A stretch of 19,972 nt of DNA from positions 1 to 19,972 of the forward strand of contig CAZDIO010000176.1 of the NCBI GenBank assembly GCA_964505555.1, in the 5' to 3' direction. The stretch is from CAZDIO01 sp964505555. Its GTDB lineage: Bacteria > Bdellovibrionota_C > UBA2361 > SZUA-149 > CAZDIO01. Position numbers and translations under genes: made by a program. Below the pieces are notes generated by a model, which was not told where the DNA came from, made no database searches, and saw only the letters and a program-made list of their open reading frames with translations. Positions within the stretch are counted from its first letter, which is position 1. Each line of letters starts with the position of its first letter. Below are positions 14,734 to 19,972 of this stretch, piece after piece.

Positions 14734-15390
14734 CTAGAGCTTTTTCATCACACAGGTGAGATGGCGAATGGTTGTGATCCCTGCTTCGATGTATCGCTCC
14801 TGAGTTGGCGTACCCTCTTCGAAGGAGTGAGAAAGCAGCTGAAGGTGTGGATACGCGCTTTGCACCTCCGCAAATGTTACGGAGAACGGTGGCCCTTCTA
14901 GAGGACCACCGTTCAGCTCTGCTGTCCGGGAGAGGAAAATTCCACCTCGCCGAAGAGAGGTCGAGATAACCTCAGCATATCGGCGCCGATCATTTACAGA
15001 AAGCGCAACGTAGCCCGCACGATCGTAAATAAACGAGAATCGCTCCGGTGCTGAGAAGGTAAAGAAGTCACCCATCACAAGCTCCAAACGAGGCGCGAAT
15101 CGAGTTGAGCCTTTGGCGACAAAGGAAAGCTCCGGAAATGACCCATCGATCAGCGCTTCCATCGCCTCAGGAACATACTCCACTCCGGTAACCGAATAAC
15201 CCGCATCGTAGAGCATCCGCACTGCAGGGCTGTCGCCGCAGAGTGGCACTAAAACTTCAGCCGACGGATGGATGCCAAACTCCGCTTGGAGTACTGGCAG
15301 AAATGCTGCGAGCGCATCATTTACCCGATCGCCCCTCCACATCGTTTCGTTTTGCTGCCACTTTGCTTGCCAGAACGAGTGTTTGACCAT
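14734..15390 (-). CDS. TPMT-family S-methyltransferase
   Basis: A 218-residue class I SAM methyltransferase of the thiopurine/thiol methyltransferase (TPMT) family. The start is ATG 15390, because SFWQAKWQQNETMW at once matches the family N-terminus and AAGGA lies eight bases upstream. A longer frame back to 15462 adds unrelated residues. Visible features: VLVPLCGDSP (about 47-56) as SAM motif I, TGVEYVPEAMEAL as motif II, FSFIYDRAGYVAL as motif IV, and LSRTAELNGGPLEGPPFSV, the substrate-side loop typical of the family. Bacterial members methylate thiols or detoxify selenium and tellurium compounds, and the exact substrate is open. The gene is monocistronic and its 5' end faces the divergent 15704 gene. 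Confidence 0.9.
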   Translation of the reverse strand: MVKHSFWQAKWQQNETMWRGDRVNDALAAFLPVLQAEFGIHPSAEVLVPLCGDSPAVRMLYDAGYSVTGVEYVPEAMEALIDGSFPELSFVAKGSTRFAPRLELVMGDFFTFSAPERFSFIYDRAGYVALSVNDRRRYAEVISTSLRRGGIFLSRTAELNGGPLEGPPFSVTFAEVQSAYPHLQLLSHSFEEGTPTQERYIEAGITTIRHLTCVMKKL

Positions 15391-15494
15391 GAGAAGATTC
15401 CTTATGAAAGATGACAATCGAAGCCGAAACAACACCGTAATAAATGTCATGGTATTTGTCACAAAGTCGTCAGAGCAGCAAGAAGCGGTGGGAT

Positions 15495-15522
15495 TTGAGC
15501 GTTATACCGCGTGCCGTAATCT
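15495..15522 (+). promoter_or_regulatory. Possible promoter for the 15704 gene
   Basis: TTGAGC (15495-15500) and TAATCT (15517-15522) are separated by 16 bp. In the 313-nt spacer 15391-15703, downstream of this, two stems form one interrupted hairpin: 15600-15606 with 15635-15641, and 15610-15613 with 15628-15631, separated by a symmetrical 3-nt internal loop. The leader would be about 175 nt. Confidence 0.35.
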
Positions 15523-15703
15523 TGTGCTACACTCCGGGATTAGTTCTATTTCACGTTCTTTTTCTGAATATTTTGCAAATTGGGTAGTCGACCACATTTC
15601 GCTCGAGTTTGGGGTGATCAGATGCAGCCCAGTTTCGAGCGAGAAGTCAGCAAAAGCGTTTTTGCTATTCCAACCGCTCTGTCTGTGGATACGGAGAATC
15701 TCC

Positions 15704-16051
15704 ATGCCATCAAAGCCATTTACCCGAGAAGATTTTGATAGATTGCCAATTGGACACCCACTATTTTTCCGAGGGCCACAAAGAAACCTCTCTGTTTTGC
15801 ATACGAAAATGGGGCCAGATCAGATCAGCCGATGCGCCCAGGTCAGCGGAGAGGAACTTCCGAAATGGAAGTTTCCAGCCAAGGTCCAACCAGGCGAGAA
15901 ATACCCTCACTGGAGCAGCGGAACTGAATATACAGCCACATCCGACGTTGGCGAAGGAGCGAGTCGCATGGTTACACTCTTTTTCATCGGCACGGTAAAT
16001 CCAGAGCGACTTCCGATGTTTTCGCTCGATCCTCTGCCAGTCGGTGCCTGA
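15704..16051 (+). CDS. Unknown 115-residue protein
   Basis: I do not recognise the family. The start ATG 15704 is preferred because GGAG lies seven bases before it and the residues from here on look protein-like (FTREDFDRLPIGHPLFFRG). An extended frame back to 15272 overlaps the TPMT gene and looks non-coding. The product is small, soluble and rich in Pro, Gly and aromatic residues, with WKFPAKVQPGEKYPHWSSGTEYTA in the middle and a hydrophobic RMVTLFFIGTV near the end. One Cys and several His residues show no metal-site spacing. It is followed 19 nt after the stop by a strong hairpin and looks monocistronic. It lies divergent from the TPMT gene, with no evident functional link. Confidence 0.65.
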   Translation: MPSKPFTREDFDRLPIGHPLFFRGPQRNLSVLHTKMGPDQISRCAQVSGEELPKWKFPAKVQPGEKYPHWSSGTEYTATSDVGEGASRMVTLFFIGTVNPERLPMFSLDPLPVGA

Positions 16052-16070
16052 ACAATCTCTTGCGAGAAAG

Positions 16071-16105
16071 ACGAGGCGTCCTTCGCAAGTGCGCGGACGC
16101 CTCGT
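16071..16105 (+). terminator. Hairpin 3' of the 15704 gene
   Basis: ACGAGGCGTCC (16071-16081) pairs perfectly with GGACGCCTCGT (16095-16105) over 11 bp around a 13-nt loop. It lies 19 nt after the stop codon. The U tract expected of an intrinsic terminator is lacking, but the position and stability fit a 3' end structure. Confidence 0.6.
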
Positions 16106-16179
16106 TGGGAATATCAGGTTACTTTAGCTTTTTTCGAAAGGTTTCTGCTCTTCTCGTTTCGAATTTAGTGGGTGATCGG

Positions 16180-16809
16180 TTAACTACTTTCCGGCAAACC
16201 ATCAAAAAAATCCACCATCCCCGTTTCTAGTCCATATTCGGCACCAATGACCATCAATCCATCCTCTTCGATTAATCTCTCAAGGATATTCGACCCATGT
16301 CGCAGATGATTTGCAGAAGCGCGAATATTTGCCCGAACCGCACGCTCTACAAGAGCTTCTCGGGGCTCAACAAACTTTCCCTCCAGAAGCGGCTCTAGCG
16401 AGGGCTGGATCCGACTCACAATCGCCTGAAGATTCGGTGAGCGCATCGCCGTAGGACGCTCCAGTTCCTCAAGGGTAGCAAGAACCGCACCACACATCGA
16501 ATGGCCCAAGACGATCACCAGTCGTGTCTGAAAACGCTCCGCTGCAAACTCCACACTCCCCACCTGAGAAGGCGCCACTACATTCCCAGCAACACGAATA
16601 ACAAACAGGTCACCCAATCCTTGATCAAAAACGATCTCCGCAGGCACTCTTGAGTCTGAACATCCAAGAATGATCGCAGTTGGCTCCTGTCCACCCAATA
16701 ACGCATGGCGTCGTGCCTGACCAATGTGCTCACTCTCACCCCGCATCTCTGCCACAAAACGTCGATTCCCCTCCCGCAATCGCTCAAGCGCTTCTAAGGC
16801 TGTGATCAT
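16180..16809 (-). CDS. can: Beta-class carbonic anhydrase
   Basis: A 209-residue zinc enzyme that interconverts CO2 and bicarbonate in the cytoplasm. ATG 16809 is chosen because GGAGGG precedes it and ITALEALERLREGNRRFV is the usual N-terminus. The upstream extension to 16863 merely translates a palindrome. The zinc ligands Cys50, His103 and Cys106 are present, as are the Asp52-Arg54 dyad in GCSDSRVP (49-56) and GHSMCGAV (102-109). VIRVAGN (70-76) and VIGAEYGLETGMVDF (187-201) also fit the family, as does the length. There is no signal peptide. The gene is monocistronic, with a perfect 46-bp palindrome immediately upstream of its ribosome binding site. Confidence 0.95.
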   Translation of the reverse strand: MITALEALERLREGNRRFVAEMRGESEHIGQARRHALLGGQEPTAIILGCSDSRVPAEIVFDQGLGDLFVIRVAGNVVAPSQVGSVEFAAERFQTRLVIVLGHSMCGAVLATLEELERPTAMRSPNLQAIVSRIQPSLEPLLEGKFVEPREALVERAVRANIRASANHLRHGSNILERLIEEDGLMVIGAEYGLETGMVDFFDGLPESS

Positions 16810-16822
16810 TTTCCCTCCGGAA

Positions 16823-16868
16823 TAAAAGTGACAGTTACATTTAAATTTAAATGTAACTGTCACTTTTA
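16823..16868. repeat. Perfect 46-bp palindrome
   Basis: The two 23-nt halves are exact reverse complements without a spacer, with the centre between 16845 and 16846 (TTTAAATTTAAA). Key half-site bases are AGTGACAGTTACATTT (16827-16842). It lies between the stop of the REC-kinase gene (16918) and the ribosome binding site of the carbonic anhydrase gene (16813-16818). On the minus strand it is followed by TATTCCGG and its last arm ends in TTTT, so its RNA could also act as a terminator. From memory, GTGACAGTTACAT-type palindromes occur as dispersed repeats in several bacterial genomes, some near Y1 (RAYT) transposases. No transposase is here. Confidence 0.9.
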
Positions 16869-16917
16869 AACCAAACCAAGTTTGTATGGAAGATCAATAC
16901 GAAGAGAGAAGGCTCCC

Positions 16918-18177
16918 CTAAAGGATAAAGAAAAACGTTGCGCCTTTTTCTAATTCTGACTCTGCCCAGATGCGACCACCATGACGCGCAATCACCCGCT
17001 GTACGGTGGCGAGCCCAATCCCGGTACCCTCAAATTCCGTATTTGCGTGTAGCCGTTGAAATGCTCCAAAAAGCTTATTTGCATAGGCCATATTAAAGCC
17101 CGCGCCGTTATCACGGATAAAAAATACCTGATGATTTTCTTGTTGTTTCACGCCAAATTCAATTACCGTGCAGGGCTGCTTTGAAGTAAACTTCCAGGCA
17201 TTTCCTAAGAGATTTTCAAGTGCAATTCGTAAAAGCTGAGCATCGGCATCCGCAGTCAATCCTTCTATAATTTTGAAACTAGCCTCTCGCTCCGGCTGAC
17301 TTCTTTGTAATTCAGAAAGAATCGAACTTACGAGCTCGCTAAGATTTACCTCTTCACGATACATCTCAGTTCGAGAAAGTCTGGAGAGATTCAGAAGATC
17401 CTCAATAAGTTGTGCCATACGTTCACAACCTTCCTGGATTCGACCGATCAGTACTTTTCCTTGCTCATCTAATTGATGTGCATGATCCTCAAGAAGAACC
17501 TGGCTATTTCCATCAATCGACCTCAGCGGAGCACGCAGATCATGAGATACCGAATAGCTAAATGTTTCTAATTCTTTGTTCGCAGCCTCCAAAGAAGTGT
17601 TAAGATTACGCAGCTCATCCTTCGTGTGTGTTAATTCCTGATTCCGCTGGATCGCAACTTCGTAAGTAGAAAGTAACAGATTAAGAATTTGCAAGCGATC
17701 AGCGGTGATAAAATGTCTTTGCCCGTTAAAATAGATCTCTATTCCCATTCCCGATCGATCGCGCTCTTGAATTTCGTTATTGAGAAGCACAAACTGAATA
17801 CGAGAGAGAAGATAATGTTCGTTATATGGCTTAATAACAAAGTTATCCGCATGACACTCCAAGCCACGAATTACATCTTGCGGATCCGCAAGTGTTGTTA
17901 CAAGAATTACAGGAATGTCTTTTAATTCTGGGCTAGATTTAATCTGCCAACAGAGCTGATACCCGTCCATCTCCGGCATCAAAATATCGGTAAGAATTAA
18001 CGTTGGTTTCTGCGATTGTATTACTTCCAGCGCCTGACGACCATTAACAGCAGTCGTCACCCGATAACCATTTTGTTCAAGAATATATCTCAGTCGCTCC
18101 GCCTGTGTTGGACTATCTTCAGCAATCAGAATGTGGGCTGGTGGTGGAGCGATCTCGCTCTGACCTTCTCTGTTCAT
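16918..18177 (-). CDS. Response regulator-histidine kinase hybrid of the chemosensory operon
   Basis: A 419-residue cytosolic protein. It has an N-terminal receiver (about 14-132) with Asp64 (TDILMP), Lys116 (IKPY) and acidic E20/D21. A linker and coiled coil follow (about 133-200), then HisKA with His212 (SYSVSHDLRAPL) and an HATPase with N326 (LLGNAWKF), D356 (DNGAGF) and GTGIGLA 384-390, ending FFFIL. All catalytic residues are intact. A receiver in front of a kinase means that phosphorylation, likely by the CheA encoded upstream, could tune the kinase output (inference). Its ATG overlaps the cheB stop as ATGA (18174-18177), so translation is coupled. The kinase half is strikingly like the second kinase core of the 846-residue protein at 321-2861, indicating paralogues. 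No output regulator is encoded next to it. Confidence 0.95.
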   Translation of the reverse strand: MNREGQSEIAPPPAHILIAEDSPTQAERLRYILEQNGYRVTTAVNGRQALEVIQSQKPTLILTDILMPEMDGYQLCWQIKSSPELKDIPVILVTTLADPQDVIRGLECHADNFVIKPYNEHYLLSRIQFVLLNNEIQERDRSGMGIEIYFNGQRHFITADRLQILNLLLSTYEVAIQRNQELTHTKDELRNLNTSLEAANKELETFSYSVSHDLRAPLRSIDGNSQVLLEDHAHQLDEQGKVLIGRIQEGCERMAQLIEDLLNLSRLSRTEMYREEVNLSELVSSILSELQRSQPEREASFKIIEGLTADADAQLLRIALENLLGNAWKFTSKQPCTVIEFGVKQQENHQVFFIRDNGAGFNMAYANKLFGAFQRLHANTEFEGTGIGLATVQRVIARHGGRIWAESELEKGATFFFIL

Positions 18178-19277
18178 GTTCGTGCTCCTTCTTGCTCTTT
18201 ATAAACAGACTGCTTCATCACTAAACTTACGAGCGCCGATGCAATTTTATCCGGAGGAAGAATATACGTCGCCGCTTCAAGCGCGACCGCTTGCCCAGGC
18301 ATCCCATAGATAACGGAAGTTTCTTGATCTTGAGCAATTGTCATTGCGCCCTGATTTTTCATGTTTTTTAGCTCAATCGCACCATCCTTCCCCATTCCCG
18401 TAAGTAAGACCCCAATGGCTCTTGCGCCAAGCACTTCGGCTAAGGAACGAAAGAGAGAATCTACGGAGGGGCGAAGACCACTCTGTGGGTTCTCTCTGCT
18501 AAGGACAATCTGTCCAGTCAAAGAGAGTGTCATATGAAAATCATCTGGAGCAAGATAGACATGTCCGGGAAGAGGAGAGAGCCCATAGGCAGCGATCTGT
18601 GTTTTGAAACTCGTCGTTTGATTCAACCATTCCGCTAAACCAGGCAAAAACCCAGGTGCGATATGTTGGACCACAAGAAGTGGAAGAGGGAAATCCTTTG
18701 GCAAATGAGAGAGAATAGTTTGTAATACCGGAGGTCCTCCGGTCGATGCACCAATACCAACAACTTTAAATTCCGGAATTCCTCGCGACGTTTTTAGAGA
18801 ACCGGAGATACCATTTCCATTTGTTCCGGAATCACGTCGCAATTGCGACCAACGACGTACAACTTTTACTTCAGACATTAACTTTATTGTCTCAAGAAGC
18901 TCGGTAACTGCTTCTTTAAAGTTAGGATGCTCTCTTCCTACCGGTTTTTCGATACAGGCCACTGCTCCGGCTTCCAGGAGACGAAATGTGACCGCTGCTT
19001 CTCGTGGATTTGCACTTGCAGTACAGATCACGATCGGCACTGGTCTTTTCTCCATAATCCTGCGCGTGGTTTCAAATCCATCCATCTCCGGCATCTCAAT
19101 ATCCATCAAAATAACATCAGGTGTTTGCTCTTCAAGAAATCTCAACGCCTCTAATCCATTTGCTGCGGTGCCGATTACTTCGCAATAAGAATCAGAGTTT
19201 ATGATCTGCACAAGAAGCATCTGCACCACGCGGGAATCTTCTACCACCAGCACTTTGATTTTTTGTTCTTTAATCAT
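18174..19277 (-). CDS. cheB: Protein-glutamate methylesterase CheB
   Basis: A 367-residue two-domain chemoreceptor methylesterase/deamidase. It has an N-terminal receiver (about 6-125) with Asp59 (LMDIEMPEMDGF) and Lys111 (EKPV), a linker of about 35 residues, and a C-terminal esterase domain (about 168-355). The catalytic triad is Ser178 in GIGASTGGP, His205 in VVQHIAPGF and Asp298 in TGMGKDGA. The GHVYLAPDDFHM segment is typical. CheB removes methyl groups from receptor glutamates after phosphorylation by CheA and so sets adaptation. ATG 19277 lies 18 nt after the CheA fragment's stop, and its own stop overlaps the next kinase gene. No CheR or receptor is inside the window; they would be expected to the right. 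Confidence 0.97.
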   Translation of the reverse strand: MIKEQKIKVLVVEDSRVVQMLLVQIINSDSYCEVIGTAANGLEALRFLEEQTPDVILMDIEMPEMDGFETTRRIMEKRPVPIVICTASANPREAAVTFRLLEAGAVACIEKPVGREHPNFKEAVTELLETIKLMSEVKVVRRWSQLRRDSGTNGNGISGSLKTSRGIPEFKVVGIGASTGGPPVLQTILSHLPKDFPLPLLVVQHIAPGFLPGLAEWLNQTTSFKTQIAAYGLSPLPGHVYLAPDDFHMTLSLTGQIVLSRENPQSGLRPSVDSLFRSLAEVLGARAIGVLLTGMGKDGAIELKNMKNQGAMTIAQDQETSVIYGMPGQAVALEAATYILPPDKIASALVSLVMKQSVYKEQEGART

Positions 19278-19295
19278 CTACTCATTATCTTTAGC

Positions 19296-19972
19296 TTAGA
19301 TTAATCTCCGCACCACTTCCAAGAGGCTGCTCTGATCAAAACTACTTTTCATTAGATAAGCATTTGCTCCAACATCAAGTCCCTTTTCTCGCTCCTCTCG
19401 TAACTCCAGTGCTGTCACAAGCACTACCGGCAAATTGGCAAGATTCTTATCCGCACGAATCTTTGAAGTGAGATGAAAACCGTTCATTCGTGGCATCTCC
19501 ACATCAGAGACTACGAGATCGAAACGATCCTCACGAAGTGTTGAAAATGCCTCTACTCCATCAACCGCGGTGATCACCTGATACCCGGCAGATTCAAGGA
19601 TCCCTTTTAATAACATTCGTGAAGTCACAGAATCTTCTACGACAAGAACCCGCTTTTCAAACTCCTGCTCTTGCTCCACGGTTGGAATATGGACAGGAGC
19701 ACCACTGTGTTGCATTGCAGATTTCATTAGATCAGAAACATTTAAAATAGGGACCGCCTTTCCTGATCCGAGAATTGTCGCTCCCGTGACATAACGCACT
19801 CGGAGCAGTGGTTTTGGAAGAGGTTTTACCAGAACCTCTTCTTCATGAAGAATATCATCAACAACAAATGCGATTCGTTGGCCTGCATGGAAGAGAACAA
19901 CCACTGAAATAAGTGTAGATTCTTTCATCCCTTTTGTTTTTTTCTGCTTCGAAGAAAGTTGGGAAATGTTTA
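19296..19972 (-). CDS. cheA: CheA hybrid kinase, C-terminal part (CheW-like plus receiver), runs off the window
   Basis: This is the C-terminal end of a larger gene. From ATG 19926-19928 the product would be 210 residues, but the frame stays open for a further 14 codons to the window edge, and the sequence begins inside a CheW-like domain (FHAGQRIAFVVDDI, then VKPLPKPLLRV and GATILGSGKAVPILNV). That is the tail of the regulatory domain of CheA. After a linker comes a receiver with E98/D99, Asp142 (SDVEMPRMNGF) and Lys194 (MKSS). The order CheW-like then REC is that of CheA hybrids in alternative chemosensory systems such as those controlling pili or other outputs. An isolated CheW-REC protein is therefore unlikely. 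It is upstream of cheB by 18 nt on the same transcript. Hpt and catalytic domains must lie to the right of 19972. Confidence 0.88.
   Translation of the reverse strand, partial: NISQLSSKQKKTKGMKESTLISVVVLFHAGQRIAFVVDDILHEEEVLVKPLPKPLLRVRYVTGATILGSGKAVPILNVSDLMKSAMQHSGAPVHIPTVEQEQEFEKRVLVVEDSVTSRMLLKGILESAGYQVITAVDGVEAFSTLREDRFDLVVSDVEMPRMNGFHLTSKIRADKNLANLPVVLVTALELREEREKGLDVGANAYLMKSSFDQSSLLEVVRRLI

Noticed and set aside
15272..15703. N-terminal extension of the 15704 gene
   Set aside because: It overlaps the TPMT gene antisense, has low-complexity non-protein-like sequence and lacks a ribosome binding site, whereas ATG 15704 has GGAG at good spacing.
16810..16863. N-terminal extension of the carbonic anhydrase
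   Set aside because: These codons simply read through the palindrome, and the family N-terminus starts at the ATG at 16809 behind GGAGGG.
19296..19928. Free-standing CheW-REC (CheV-like) protein
   Set aside because: The frame stays open to the window edge and the first residues fall in the middle of a CheW fold, so a truncated view of CheA is more likely.

Overview
The window reads as a stretch of chromosome from a free-living Gram-negative bacterium of the deltaproteobacterial type in the broad sense (inference). The grounds are cytosolic hybrid histidine kinases, a CheA fused to CheW and receiver domains, a soluble Ser/Thr protein kinase, a periplasmic c-type heme sensor, several Sec signal peptides and an FG-GAP repeat protein with a dockerin-like tail. 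I cannot name the phylum or genus from this sequence alone. No tRNA, rRNA, CRISPR array, integrase or complete insertion sequence was seen.

Left block (321-5086, minus strand): a three-gene signalling operon. Transcription runs from a membrane sensor with a periplasmic CxxCH heme site and a HAMP domain, into a Ser/Thr kinase that overlaps it, then into an 846-residue protein carrying PAS, kinase core, receiver and a second kinase core. A solitary DNA adenine methyltransferase (5229-6101) lies just upstream on the same strand.

Middle block (6102-16809): mostly single genes separated by long spacers. They encode a four-helix membrane protein, a class I methyltransferase, a secreted dienelactone hydrolase-family protein bracketed by two copies of a palindromic repeat, an unknown 147-residue protein, an FG-GAP surface protein, an exported HExxH candidate peptidase, a 139-residue protein whose layout recalls DUF1874 (ring-nuclease/AcrIII-1 fold), a TPMT-like methyltransferase, an unknown 115-residue protein and a beta-carbonic anhydrase. 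Several of these genes have unusually long leaders containing a motif that resembles rRNA boxA (GYTCTTTWA) together with a strong hairpin.

Right block (16918-19972, minus strand): the end of a chemosensory operon. It holds the C-terminal part of a CheA-CheW-REC protein that runs off the window, CheB, and a REC-histidine kinase overlapping cheB by 4 bp. The kinase half of this last protein is a clear paralogue of the C-terminal kinase of the 846-residue protein. A perfect 46-bp palindrome separates this operon from the carbonic anhydrase gene.

Most worth following up: the boxA-like structured leaders, the heme sensor/Ser-Thr kinase/double-kinase module, and the DUF1874-like protein, which lacks the usual catalytic histidine motif.
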